Shown: piece by piece, positions 1 to 9,627 of the stretch | Layout of the letters: each line of letters opens with the position of its first letter | Numbering within the stretch: position 1 is the stretch's first letter | DNA from: an uncultured Akkermansia sp. | GTDB taxonomy: Bacteria; Verrucomicrobiota; Verrucomicrobiia; Verrucomicrobiales; Akkermansiaceae | Assembly: GCA_947631275.1 (NCBI GenBank) | Contig: CANRKR010000001.1 | Coordinates: forward strand, 40,384-104,383 | Direction: 5' to 3' | DNA length: 64,000 nucleotides | Position numbers and translations under genes: made by a program | Notes under the pieces: model-generated | The model's database searches: none | Seen by the model: the letters and a program-made list of their open reading frames with translations, nothing else | Told to the model about the DNA's origin: nothing

Positions 1-88
1 TTTCTTCTTTATTTACTATGCTCGAAGTCAAATCTTCACAGTCCAGTATGACTACGTTTTCGGTTTCTTGTCTTTTGGTATTCATCAT
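1..88 (-). CDS. Partial ORF running off the left edge, unknown product
   Basis: A minus-strand frame opens with tandem ATG codons at 88 and 85 and stays open for 29 codons to the window edge (begins MMNTKRQETENVVILDCED). It lies 35 bp downstream of the glycosyltransferase stop at 124 on the same strand, so it is probably the next gene of the polysaccharide operon. Too little is visible to assign a family. No strong Shine-Dalgarno sequence precedes the start. Confidence 0.45.
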   Translation of the reverse strand, partial: MMNTKRQETENVVILDCEDLTSSIVNKEE

Positions 89-123
89 TTCTTGAGGGAT
101 GTTAAGGTTTCGTCTGTATCAAC

Positions 124-1707
124 TCAGCGTTTTGTGTTCGTTTCAATGCTATGGAAATGGGGAGAGGGAAGAGTTATTGCTATCAATTTCACATCCATGA
201 AAGCACGTCCGTTTCGGAGGGAATCCCATAATACTTTTGTCAAGTCGGAGCCTGATTCAACGTGCAGAAGGGAAGCAATCCGCCCTGCGGGGACGTGCTC
301 TCTTATCAACGTTTCCTGTGTCGCATTTTGAACGACAAAATGCACTTTGGAGGCTTCCTCCTGAACAATTTCCTGTAACCGTTGTTTGCCGGAATCCCGG
401 GAAGCCGTCAGGTCAAAAACGCAGCACACCCGCTGGGAGTCTCGCATCGAAATCTTGTTCCTGATGTAACTCAAATAGAATAACACAGAATCTGATAATG
501 AAGGCTCTGCGGATATGGGAATCCCCATGATAGAACGCCTTTTGTATCCCCCTGTAAATTTGATTTTCTCATACGGGATGCCCAGGATCTGCTTCACTTC
601 CCGCTCCGAAGAATAACGATGCTTCCACAAAGGAACTCCCAGAAAGCGGAATTGTATCGCGTTAGAGCTTATCCGCATACCAGACAGGCGTTTCGCTTGC
701 AGAATCCGGCAGACCGCCTCGTAGTTGTGATTGCTGATAAAGTGTGCGATAAAATAATACGGAGGGGAATACCTTTTCAGGAATTCCTGCACAGCAGGGT
801 CGTTGTCAAAGTGATTCTTGATATATTGCTTGATGAAATCGAAGAAAAAGCGCTTCTTTTCTTCACCCGTGACGCCATACGTCTTCAGGTGCCATATATA
901 GGAAAACAGGATCACAGCTCTGAAGCCTGTCTCGCAGGAGGAAAACGCCGGGTATTGCCGACATCTCTCGAAGGAGTATTCGTACGCTTGGATGACACAG
1001 GACAAATCTTCCCCTTTCGTCAACCTCGTGTTTCCCCTGCGGTTGTAACGATAGGAATAGTAAGCCTTGTTATGCACCATCATCCGATCAGCAGCTATAG
1101 CAACCTCATAGGCAAAGCTCGCATCGTTTGTGTTTTGAATCGTCTGGAAACGAATCTGGTTTTTGATCAAAAATTCTCTTCGATATATTTTGTTGAAAGG
1201 ATAAACAATCAAGCCCCATATAAAATCTCCTAAATCTCTCGCATTGAAAATTTTACCCCTAAGGAAATCATTAACAAACAACTTCGAAAAAGGTCCCTCA
1301 TAACTCTTTCTTTGTCCGGAATCGTTATAAAAGCCGCAGAGGAGGACATCTAATCCGTACTCTTGAGCAAGAGCGTAGAGTTCCTCGAGCATGGTCGCAT
1401 CACAGTAATCGTCCGGGTCGAAAAACACAACCCATTCGCCCACGGCATGGTCAAACCCTGTATTACGTGCGGAGCCGGCAAATGAATGCTCATCCTGGAA
1501 GAGCCGGATGCGAGCATCTTTTGCCATGAACTCGCGGATAATGCCCACCGATGCATCCGAAGAGCCATCATCCACACAAATAACCTCAAACTCCCGCAGG
1601 GTCTGGTTCAGCAGACAAGACAGCGAATGCTTCAGGTAAGCTGCCACATTGTAAACGGGCAGAATAATTGAAACTTTCGGAGTAGATGGAAGATTATTCG
1701 GAATCAT
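124..1707 (-). CDS. Family 2 glycosyltransferase with long C-terminal extension
   Basis: This is a cytoplasmic GT-A glycosyltransferase expected to transfer a sugar from a nucleotide donor onto a surface glycan. Residues ~10-240 form the GT2 domain: the PKVSIILPVYN strand, VDDGSSD nucleotide-binding loop, a GSARNTG segment and FDPDDY, the DXD-like metal site. About 280 residues follow that I cannot assign; they include a basic stretch (FRFLGVPLWKHRY) and a C-terminal segment resembling a small Rossmann-type fold. No signal peptide or membrane segment is evident. It is the last complete gene of the minus-strand polysaccharide operon, 70 bp after the methyltransferase-like gene. GT2 membership is clear; donor and acceptor are unknown. 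Confidence 0.88.
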   Translation of the reverse strand: MIPNNLPSTPKVSIILPVYNVAAYLKHSLSCLLNQTLREFEVICVDDGSSDASVGIIREFMAKDARIRLFQDEHSFAGSARNTGFDHAVGEWVVFFDPDDYCDATMLEELYALAQEYGLDVLLCGFYNDSGQRKSYEGPFSKLFVNDFLRGKIFNARDLGDFIWGLIVYPFNKIYRREFLIKNQIRFQTIQNTNDASFAYEVAIAADRMMVHNKAYYSYRYNRRGNTRLTKGEDLSCVIQAYEYSFERCRQYPAFSSCETGFRAVILFSYIWHLKTYGVTGEEKKRFFFDFIKQYIKNHFDNDPAVQEFLKRYSPPYYFIAHFISNHNYEAVCRILQAKRLSGMRISSNAIQFRFLGVPLWKHRYSSEREVKQILGIPYEKIKFTGGYKRRSIMGIPISAEPSLSDSVLFYLSYIRNKISMRDSQRVCCVFDLTASRDSGKQRLQEIVQEEASKVHFVVQNATQETLIREHVPAGRIASLLHVESGSDLTKVLWDSLRNGRAFMDVKLIAITLPSPHFHSIETNTKR

Positions 1708-1777
1708 GCCGTACGGATGTTTGCCTCGTCGATGTTTATTTCTTTACATTCTGCGGAAGCTTCGTTCCTATCAGGGT

Positions 1778-2572
1778 TCACAGGTAGCCAGCAAAGGAGC
1801 GGCTCGCACTCACGATGTAGGCTTGTCTCTTAATGCCAAAGCGTTCAAAGGTTTGAAAAGCGATCGATTTTTTCCTCAATGCTGCTTGTGTCCTTTTGAT
1901 TGTATTTTTCTCTCCCACACGCTCAGCATCGTCAAAAATAATCACGAAATCCTCTGCCAAATTCCCATGTCCGATCAAATCCACCACGTTGGAGCGCGGC
2001 AGATTCTTTCCTCCTCCCACAGGACCATCCACAATAATCAAATCAAACTTTTGGTCTCCCACCAGTTCCAACAAGCCTGCATATTTGTCATTCCTCTTGC
2101 GTCGGTACTCAAAATATTCTAAATCGAGGTGGTTGACACAGATGTGCTCATGCTTCGGCAACTCCGGCTGATAAATCTTGATCCAATCGAGGCTGTGCTC
2201 GCATACGTTGAGGTAAGCCTCGGGATTTTTGTACGCAATGTACTGCGTCGTCAACTTCGTCGTCTGCCCCAAACCGAACTCAAGGATGTTTCGTGGCTCA
2301 ATCTTGTCCAGGATGCGGAACAACAGGTAGATAAAGCTGTAATTGGCTGCCCAGTTGTGCAAGTCAAAAGTCCGGTTCTTCACCCATGAGCTTTCCTCCA
2401 TACCGTCATGCAAGAGATGAGCGTAATTCAATTCCTTCAGCTCGTTGTAGCAAAGATCCAGCTTCTGCTCCACGGCAGCGAGCCGTTGCTCGTGCCGGCG
2501 AGCTAACTCCAGCAAAGTTGCCTGTTTTTCCTCGGAAGAGCTGATGCTTCCTTTTAATGGATTATTTTGCAT
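1778..2572 (-). CDS. SAM-dependent methyltransferase-like protein with N-terminal coiled coil
   Basis: The N-terminal ~55 residues are a predicted coiled coil (LLELARRHEQRLAAVEQKLDL). A Rossmann-type core follows: NILEFGLGQTTKLT (motif I-like, acidic-Gly rich), VCEHSLDWI (the acidic residue after the second strand) and DLIIVDGPVGGG, IIFDDA further on. This order matches class I methyltransferases found in polysaccharide clusters. Its ATG lies inside the end of the upstream 1361-residue glycosyltransferase gene (11-bp overlap), implying translational coupling. The acceptor, sugar or polyisoprenoid-linked glycan, cannot be told from sequence. Confidence 0.7.
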   Translation of the reverse strand: MQNNPLKGSISSSEEKQATLLELARRHEQRLAAVEQKLDLCYNELKELNYAHLLHDGMEESSWVKNRTFDLHNWAANYSFIYLLFRILDKIEPRNILEFGLGQTTKLTTQYIAYKNPEAYLNVCEHSLDWIKIYQPELPKHEHICVNHLDLEYFEYRRKRNDKYAGLLELVGDQKFDLIIVDGPVGGGKNLPRSNVVDLIGHGNLAEDFVIIFDDAERVGEKNTIKRTQAALRKKSIAFQTFERFGIKRQAYIVSASRSFAGYL

Positions 2573-5500
2573 GGTAGATTATTTTCTCAATTATGTCTGT
2601 TAGCACATCAATATTCTCTGAAATCACTTCCGAAGTCGGGTTGAGTTTCAAGATTATTCCCTTCAATTCTTCTCGAGAGTAGGGATGCGTCTGTCGTTCA
2701 TATTCGACCCATACCTCTTGTCCGTCTTTCACGGGCATTTCATAGTACCACGGTTTGTCGTGCCACACCGCAATAGGTGAGGAGAGAATCTCCTTTCCGT
2801 CAATTTTGATGGATTTATAGTCAATCCATACCGGGAACCTGTTGCCTTCAAATCGCATGTCAGGTCCCCGAAAATTAATTGAAAGCTTTCCGTTTTGAAT
2901 GACAGAAATCTTTATTTTTCCCTCGCTCGCTGCGCTTGTCAGAACTCTCCCCTCGCCCTGTGTATTCCTGAACCAGCTTGGGGAGGTGATCTTACTACCC
3001 TGAGCTTCAATTGTAACGGTGTTATCCTTATTCCCTAGGTTCTTTATATCTACGCGCAAGACATCCATTCTTGCCCAAATATATCGACCGAGACGACGAG
3101 TCAAGGCTTTGTAATTAAGCAAAACACGAGGTAACGATAGGAAAGCTATAAGGAGATGGGCATCTAAGTAACTCGAAAAATGACAAGAAGTCTTACCGTA
3201 TTTAGCAATTAATTTCTTTATTGCCAAATCATATGTCTTCTCTTCTGTTTCTCTCCTATGAGCATGGTACATATTTAGGCACCGTACCAGATAATCTTTT
3301 TTGTAGTTGTTGTAAATTAGTCCATCAATATGAATATTTTTTAAATATCCCAACACTATATCCGTTACCTCAAAGAAATCCACAAAATGTTTGTTCAAAT
3401 TCTGCGATGTAGAATCCTTACGAATCCTTCGTCTGTAATACTCTTCGGAATCAATAGAAACCCGAGCAGCCTTCGTCAAAGATTTCACCAAAAACACATC
3501 GTCTCCATAATGTAAACTGGGAGGAAATTCGACGTTATATTTTTTGAGGAAGGCGTTCCGATACAGCGTTAAACATGGACTCACCGGTATTTTGCATGCG
3601 TTCTCTTTAAGACTTCGCAAACTAAATATCTTTTTTCCTTTCAAGGACGATAATATTGCTCCATGTGTCCAGTAGGAATTTTCCTGCCTGACTCGGGGCG
3701 TCTCTGTAAAATCGTACCCTGAAAAACACAGCATGTCTAAATCATTTCCTCTTGCATTTTTATATAATTTCTCGCAAGTATCTTCCCTGATTAAGTCATC
3801 GGAATCGACGAACTGAACGTACTCCCCGCGTGCTAATTTCAACGCCGTATTCCGAGAGCAGGCCAGTCCCTGATTTTTCTGATTCATCAGGATAACTCGC
3901 CTATCTTTTTGGGCATACTCCTCCAAAATCTCCAAGGAGCCATCGGTAGAACCGTCGTTGACACAAATAATTTCTATCTCTTTGAGAGTTTGATGGACAA
4001 TGCTATCCATACAATCTTGCAAATACTTTTCAGCATTGAAGACACATACAATAATTGAGATTTTTTTCTTGTTAAATCTGTCCAGAAAAAAGTTGAGCGG
4101 TTTGTTGTCGGTGTTGTACAAGTTTCCACTATGGCTCAATTGTGAGAAGTGGAAATAGTCATCGGGTGTGTAATTTTCAACAAAAGAATATAACAAATTA
4201 AGGACGGCTTCTTTATCCAAGAGCACGTCGTCCTCGGGAAAATGTTGAGCAAACTTCTTGGCGAACCCTAAAATGCCCCCTGCCATTTTTGAATAAATGT
4301 CACATCTTTCCCGTTCGAGAGTAGAACAATCTGTAAATACCGGTCGGTTATTGCTCAGCATGTTAACAGGGGCTGTGGGCGCAGAGATTAATGTTTCCAC
4401 TAAGAAATTAATTCCCTCCACTCGATGAGGACGACCCCAAATTGCATGATACGGGATTTTGTCATCTTCTGTCTTGTTGGCCAACCAATATATTCCTCTC
4501 AGCGTTTTTCCGTTGAGCAGGTTCGTCAAATACTTTTGTGCCGTACAATTTATTGTTGTTAAATCAACAAGACCTATGACTTTACCGCGTATACCTTGGT
4601 TGTCTAAGTATGATCGATACTGTTCACTTGCATCCGATGCATTTAAGTTTTTAATCAACCCTCTTGAAGCATAGATGTAATGCGTTTTTACAGGCTTCTC
4701 TGAAAGGAGATTGTAAACTTTTTCTAAAATGTATCCGTCTCTGGCGATAAATAACAATTCTTCGATGCCGTGTTCCTTTATGTTTCTCTCGACAAATTGA
4801 GTCATCAGAACAGCTATCGGACCGCCAAGAGCGTATCCTATATTATACCAATAATCTCTCGGGGATATGCACCTGAGCAGAGATAGTAAAACTGAAACGG
4901 ATAATGAGTTTTTTCTATTTGCATAGCTTGTTATATATGGCTCAATTGCATTGCTTTTATATCTTCTTAGAAAAAAAGCCTTAATGCCTAACCCTTTCGG
5001 CACAAGCCAATCTGATTGTTCGTTGTCACCGACATGAAACAATTCACTTGGTTTAATTTTTAAATCATCACATACATATTTAAACAGGTTCCCGGTTCTC
5101 TTTGTCTTCTTGACTTCACTTGACAAGTAAATTTTATCGTAGCCTTCAATCCCCCTTTCACTTAAAATGTCAGAAATAACAGACCTGCTCAAATACATAT
5201 CTGACGTCAGCACGATTTTTGTCCCGGCTTTTCTAAAATAATCAAAAAGGTACTTAGTTTTTTCGTTTACAAAGAGCTTTTCTTTTTCTAGCTCTACTTC
5301 TTTTTGCATCAAAAATTGCACATCTGAAGGCATCAAGGCATATATATCGCCCAATGTGATTTCTTCTCCTTCTTTAATTTTTGTACGTGCAAGCTTTTCC
5401 GCGTTCATTCTTATTCCTGCAAAATCCTTCTTGACATACTTTTCCTCCAGATGCAGGAATAAGTCAGAAGGCTTATTGTAAGGTCTGAACAACAACGTGT

Positions 5501-6647
5501 CAAATATGTCAAAAGAAACCACCTTACACGCAGACTCATCATATGCCTTAATAATCTGAGTGACATCATCTTCTACGGGAAACAAGTGAACTAATTCTTT
5601 ATACTTTTCTGCTAAATCCTGGCTGAGAAAGTAACTATCAGGTAAATTTAGAGGAAGATCAAAAAGGTTTGCCTTGACGACAGCATCCACCAACTGTTTC
5701 TTTGAATCAGGATTGTCTATAATCCTGATATTCCAGGCAAGATGATTACAGCATAAATTGACAAAACTTCGCTTATATACCTCGTATATTTTTTCTTCCT
5801 TTAACCTGTTTTGGAGCCCTTGAAGGACGTAATAGATGTTGAGAGACGCCGAATTACGAGTCTCCTTCGCCGTTAATGTGCTTCCTGAATTGGTTCTGTA
5901 ATGCAGCAGCACCCTTTTTATCACCGATATGCGCCGTGCTAAGGCCAAACTAACACAGACAAAATAAGTGTCATTGGTGTGCTTTATACTCTGGTAGCGT
6001 ATATGGAATTGATTAACGAACTCTCTCCTGAATAATTTGTTCCATGGCCAATTGTTGGTTATGTTGAAAATACAATCACACACTTCCCGTGGGCTAAATT
6101 CATTCTTCCTGGGAAGGAGATGTTCATTGAGTATCCATCGTGGAGATTCAAATTTTTTCGTTTGATTGTTATAGAAATTGACATTATATATCACGACATC
6201 AGAATCGCTTTTCCTTGCCGTGCGATATGCCTCCTCCAACATATCTTTTTCGAAGAAATCGTCAGCATCCAAAAAACTTAAGTACTCTCCTCTTGCAACC
6301 GCGAGTCCTGCGTTACGTGCCACGCCCGCATACAAATTGCTCTGGGTTAAAATCGTGATTCTCCTATCTTTCCTTGCGTATTCCTTTAAAATTTCCAACG
6401 AGGCATCCGTGGATCCATCATTGACGCAAATAATTTCTATTTCCTTGAGAGTTTGTCCGATAAGACTTCCCAAGCATTCTCGCAAATAGTCCCCCGCATT
6501 ATACACGGGTATAATGATGGACACCTTTGGCACATACCCAATCTCATTTTGCACAATGATTCGTGTCGTCGTGACTGCTTCTCCCCTCGCATTTTGAACC
6601 TGAATGGTTCCAGCCTCTGTAGTCTGTGGTTTTATATTATGATCCAT
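2562..6647 (-). CDS. Giant GT2-HAD-GT2 fusion glycosyltransferase
   Basis: A 1361-residue multidomain protein. Residues ~38-290 are a GT2 domain (VPKVSIIIPVYN, CVNDGSTD, FLDADD). Residues ~375-590 are a HAD-like domain: SFDIFDTLL with nucleophile-position D380, a SDMY motif at ~482 and HVGDNEQSD at ~538. A linker of ~250 residues follows. Residues ~860-1110 are a second GT2 domain (KKISIIVCVFN, CVNDGSTD, FVDSDD). Residues ~1195-1361 are a C-terminal module shared with the next gene upstream. No membrane segment is seen. It probably adds two sugars, or a sugar and a phosphate-linked group, to a surface polymer. The gene is visibly AT-richer than ugd and other genes beyond 9.6 kb, which suggests lateral acquisition. 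Confidence 0.85.
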   Translation of the reverse strand: MDHNIKPQTTEAGTIQVQNARGEAVTTTRIIVQNEIGYVPKVSIIIPVYNAGDYLRECLGSLIGQTLKEIEIICVNDGSTDASLEILKEYARKDRRITILTQSNLYAGVARNAGLAVARGEYLSFLDADDFFEKDMLEEAYRTARKSDSDVVIYNVNFYNNQTKKFESPRWILNEHLLPRKNEFSPREVCDCIFNITNNWPWNKLFRREFVNQFHIRYQSIKHTNDTYFVCVSLALARRISVIKRVLLHYRTNSGSTLTAKETRNSASLNIYYVLQGLQNRLKEEKIYEVYKRSFVNLCCNHLAWNIRIIDNPDSKKQLVDAVVKANLFDLPLNLPDSYFLSQDLAEKYKELVHLFPVEDDVTQIIKAYDESACKVVSFDIFDTLLFRPYNKPSDLFLHLEEKYVKKDFAGIRMNAEKLARTKIKEGEEITLGDIYALMPSDVQFLMQKEVELEKEKLFVNEKTKYLFDYFRKAGTKIVLTSDMYLSRSVISDILSERGIEGYDKIYLSSEVKKTKRTGNLFKYVCDDLKIKPSELFHVGDNEQSDWLVPKGLGIKAFFLRRYKSNAIEPYITSYANRKNSLSVSVLLSLLRCISPRDYWYNIGYALGGPIAVLMTQFVERNIKEHGIEELLFIARDGYILEKVYNLLSEKPVKTHYIYASRGLIKNLNASDASEQYRSYLDNQGIRGKVIGLVDLTTINCTAQKYLTNLLNGKTLRGIYWLANKTEDDKIPYHAIWGRPHRVEGINFLVETLISAPTAPVNMLSNNRPVFTDCSTLERERCDIYSKMAGGILGFAKKFAQHFPEDDVLLDKEAVLNLLYSFVENYTPDDYFHFSQLSHSGNLYNTDNKPLNFFLDRFNKKKISIIVCVFNAEKYLQDCMDSIVHQTLKEIEIICVNDGSTDGSLEILEEYAQKDRRVILMNQKNQGLACSRNTALKLARGEYVQFVDSDDLIREDTCEKLYKNARGNDLDMLCFSGYDFTETPRVRQENSYWTHGAILSSLKGKKIFSLRSLKENACKIPVSPCLTLYRNAFLKKYNVEFPPSLHYGDDVFLVKSLTKAARVSIDSEEYYRRRIRKDSTSQNLNKHFVDFFEVTDIVLGYLKNIHIDGLIYNNYKKDYLVRCLNMYHAHRRETEEKTYDLAIKKLIAKYGKTSCHFSSYLDAHLLIAFLSLPRVLLNYKALTRRLGRYIWARMDVLRVDIKNLGNKDNTVTIEAQGSKITSPSWFRNTQGEGRVLTSAASEGKIKISVIQNGKLSINFRGPDMRFEGNRFPVWIDYKSIKIDGKEILSSPIAVWHDKPWYYEMPVKDGQEVWVEYERQTHPYSREELKGIILKLNPTSEVISENIDVLTDIIEKIIYHAK

Positions 6648-6701
6648 CTCTTCTGTTCCCTTCTGCTACGCTATGCTCATCTCTCCCTTCGCCCTCTTTT
6701 G

Positions 6702-9236
6702 CTAGACAGGGTATTTTGCATGGCTGATTATTTGTTCGATTTCATCTGTTAGCATATCAATGTTTTTCCTGACTACTTTTGATCCAGAATTTAGTTTCAG
6801 GATGGTTTCCTTCAATTCTTTTCGTGAGTAGAGATGGGGCCGCTGCTCGTACTCAACCCATACATTCTGTCCATCTTTTACGGGCATTTCATAGCGCAAT
6901 GGCTTATCATGCCATGTTTCAACAGGGGAGGATAGTATCTCTTCCCCATCAATCTTGATGGATTTATAGTCAATCCATGCAGAGAACCGCTCGCCTTCAA
7001 AACGTCTGTCAGGTCCCATAAAACTTATGGTAAGCTTTCCAGCACGGATAATTAAAATTTTTAATTTCCCCTTGACAGCTGAGTTTAATAAAACGGTTCC
7101 TGCTCCCTGTGTATTCCTGAACCAGCTAGGCGTTGAAACCGTACCATCTTGCGTTTCAACAACAACGGCATTTTCCTCTATGCCGATATTCTTAATATCA
7201 ATGCGTGCCAAGTGTAATTGATTTTGAATGGAATTAGTATATAGTGACATAGTAATCTTCGATAGACAATGTCTCCTATGCCAATTCGATAATAAGCACA
7301 TATAGGGTGCCAGTCTTGATTTCTTTTCGAGTTTATAATATTCACCCGTATCTATGTCGTAGGCTAACTCGGGAAGATTGATGAATCTTCCCATCATGAG
7401 ATTATATTTTTCATTATTCCAACGCCCACTCCCACTTGAACGAGTGAAAGTCATTTCGCCAAATTTAATTGTCCCATCATTTAAGCGATATAAATCAACA
7501 CATACGAAAGGAAAACCTTGGCAACACGTTTTAGCAATCCACACCATCTCATCGAAATTGTCCGGTTTTGCTAACGCATGCTCGTAGAGTGGATGATCAT
7601 AATAAAATGGCTGACGTTTCCAGCTCAAATCGTAAAAGACCATTTTTAAATTGGCAGAGAAATCATCCCGAAACTGCATATATTTAACCTCTCCGTTAAA
7701 GCACCAAAATTTGTAATCATATAAATTCTGTCCATCATTAGTAACGTACTGCTCAATTATTATCTTGGGAACAATATCTCGATAATGGAGCTCAAACCCG
7801 ACCCTAGAAGCATAATTCTCATGCATCCATCTATCCACCTTCTGCTTAGCATCTGCGAGATCAAGCTGAGATTTGTCTTTGACTACAATATTATAACCAG
7901 AGCCATGGTTACATTTGATGACGAATTGATCGGGTAGCTTATCAAAGTCTATATCTTCAAATCGATCATAAACACCCAGCAATGGAATAAGATATTTCTC
8001 GCCAATTTTTTCTTTGACCCATTCGCGTACAAGATATTTATCCGACAGCCTTGTCTTGGTGGGAGTTGAGTCGTAAAGCTTAAGCCACTGTATTTTATCA
8101 TTAAAAGTCTCAGGATTGTCAAGATTGAGGAATCGACCGGTTGTTTCTAAATACCACCCTCTTAAACAGCGAGGATAAAAATCATGCAATTTAACTTCCT
8201 TTAGAAAATCTTTGCTCTCTCTAGGTAATCTAAAATCATTTGATAACTCCTCGTGCAACCTATATAGTCTGCGTCTATACCTGCATTGATGTACAACGGG
8301 GAGTGCTTTAAATATATTCACAGACCACGTCAAATAATTACTAAGAATATAGTGTGATGTTGTTTGAAAAAAAGCTTGAGAGCTTACTAATTTTGCCACA
8401 TGACGTATAATTTCTATATAATCGTTAAAGAAAAGGCTCCAATTCTGTGTTATTGATGTACCGCGCACAGTACGATTATAGAGCACTTTTCTAATGATTC
8501 CATATCTCTTTATTGAAGATAAAGCCTTTAGCACAAATAAATTATCTTCATAAAATAAACCTTCAGGAAAAACCAAAGAGTTTTCAATTAAGAATTCCGT
8601 TTTGTAAAAAAATCGGCAGGATGAAATTGGAATTTTGTGGACAATATGACTGATATCATCTGACGTGTAATACTCTTTTTCTTCTGATATATAACTTATT
8701 ATTTGTGCCGACAATTGAAAAAATCGACCATTTGACTCATCATAGTTGCGCCCCTCGAAATTAACCATATCCAAATCGAAGCGGATTGAATACTCATAAA
8801 GGAGCTCAAGAGCGTTTTCTGTCAACCAATCGTCAGAATCTAAGAAAGAAATATATTTTCCTCGAGCGATTTTGAGAGCGTTGTTTCTTGTGCGGGAAAG
8901 TCCCTGATTTTTCTGAGTAGCAACAACAATCCTAGAGTCTTTCTCGGCGTATTCCGACAAAATTTCCAAGGAGTTATCGGTGGAACCATCATTAACACAG
9001 ATAATTTCTATTTCTTTGAGAGTTTGATTTACAACAGAATCCAAGCACTTCCTCAAGTATTTATCAGTGTTATACACCGGAATGATGACCGACACCTTGG
9101 GTATATAATCTACTTTATTTCCTTTTTGAACAACGACATGTGCCGTTGCATCTTGCTCTCCCTCCGTATTCTGGACCTGAGTGGTTTTGTAATGATGAGG
9201 TGTGTCCTCCGTGGGCTGTGCTCTCGTATTATCCAT
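6702..9236 (-). CDS. GT2 / TupA-like ATP-grasp fusion glycosyltransferase
   Basis: An 844-residue fusion. Residues ~45-290 are a GT2 domain (IPKVSVIIPVYN, NDGSTD at 82-87, DSDD at 133-136). Residues ~350-625 resemble the TupA-like ATP-grasp family of capsule and teichuronopeptide clusters: NPETFNDKIQWLKLYD, QFVIKCNHGSGYN, DYKFWCFNGEVKY and FGEMTFTRSSG. Residues ~675-844 are the module shared with the 1361-residue protein (SWFRNTQGAG, WIDYKSIKIDG). The N-terminal ~45 residues before the GT2 domain also resemble that neighbour, so the two genes appear to share both ends. ATP-grasp activity would suggest an amide or peptide-type ligation alongside glycosyl transfer; that is inference. Confidence 0.82.
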   Translation of the reverse strand: MDNTRAQPTEDTPHHYKTTQVQNTEGEQDATAHVVVQKGNKVDYIPKVSVIIPVYNTDKYLRKCLDSVVNQTLKEIEIICVNDGSTDNSLEILSEYAEKDSRIVVATQKNQGLSRTRNNALKIARGKYISFLDSDDWLTENALELLYEYSIRFDLDMVNFEGRNYDESNGRFFQLSAQIISYISEEKEYYTSDDISHIVHKIPISSCRFFYKTEFLIENSLVFPEGLFYEDNLFVLKALSSIKRYGIIRKVLYNRTVRGTSITQNWSLFFNDYIEIIRHVAKLVSSQAFFQTTSHYILSNYLTWSVNIFKALPVVHQCRYRRRLYRLHEELSNDFRLPRESKDFLKEVKLHDFYPRCLRGWYLETTGRFLNLDNPETFNDKIQWLKLYDSTPTKTRLSDKYLVREWVKEKIGEKYLIPLLGVYDRFEDIDFDKLPDQFVIKCNHGSGYNIVVKDKSQLDLADAKQKVDRWMHENYASRVGFELHYRDIVPKIIIEQYVTNDGQNLYDYKFWCFNGEVKYMQFRDDFSANLKMVFYDLSWKRQPFYYDHPLYEHALAKPDNFDEMVWIAKTCCQGFPFVCVDLYRLNDGTIKFGEMTFTRSSGSGRWNNEKYNLMMGRFINLPELAYDIDTGEYYKLEKKSRLAPYMCLLSNWHRRHCLSKITMSLYTNSIQNQLHLARIDIKNIGIEENAVVVETQDGTVSTPSWFRNTQGAGTVLLNSAVKGKLKILIIRAGKLTISFMGPDRRFEGERFSAWIDYKSIKIDGEEILSSPVETWHDKPLRYEMPVKDGQNVWVEYEQRPHLYSRKELKETILKLNSGSKVVRKNIDMLTDEIEQIISHAKYPV

Positions 9237-9298
9237 CTCTTTTTGATCCGATCCCTCCTATTTCGCAATACCTGTCCTTTCCTTCACGTTTTTCTCTA

Positions 9299-9565
9299 TC
9301 ATAAGTCTTTTTTCAGTCTTTCAATCTCTGCCTCCAAGCGCTCGCATTCTTCCTGCAAGCGTATCGGATACTCCAGCACGTATTTTATCCTCTCTCCCAG
9401 CCCCATTTTCGCACCGCGTTTCTCGATTTCAGCGGGACAAGGCATGCCCCATCTTACCAGCTTTTTCGCGTACTTGTGTCCACTAATAAGGCGCAATTTG
9501 TAGAGCAGCCAATACCTGAGTCGCCTAGCTTTGCTGATTTTTTTCGTTTTTTTGTTTGTATCCAT
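9299..9565 (-). CDS. Small basic coiled-coil protein, unknown function
   Basis: An 88-residue protein with a very basic N-terminus (KKTKKISKARRLRYWLLYKLR) and a C-terminal heptad-like helix (LQEECERLEAEIERLKKDL). It sits between ugd and the GT2/ATP-grasp fusion, 61-62 bp from each, in the same direction. Basic plus coiled-coil composition would suit a peripheral membrane scaffold for glycosyltransferases, but no family is recognised. Confidence 0.6.
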   Translation of the reverse strand: MDTNKKTKKISKARRLRYWLLYKLRLISGHKYAKKLVRWGMPCPAEIEKRGAKMGLGERIKYVLEYPIRLQEECERLEAEIERLKKDL

Positions 9566-9627
9566 GGTTCTCGTTCTCTGTAAAATGTCAACTGGGGAAC
9601 TTCTTCAGACTGTCTGCTCCTCCTTCA

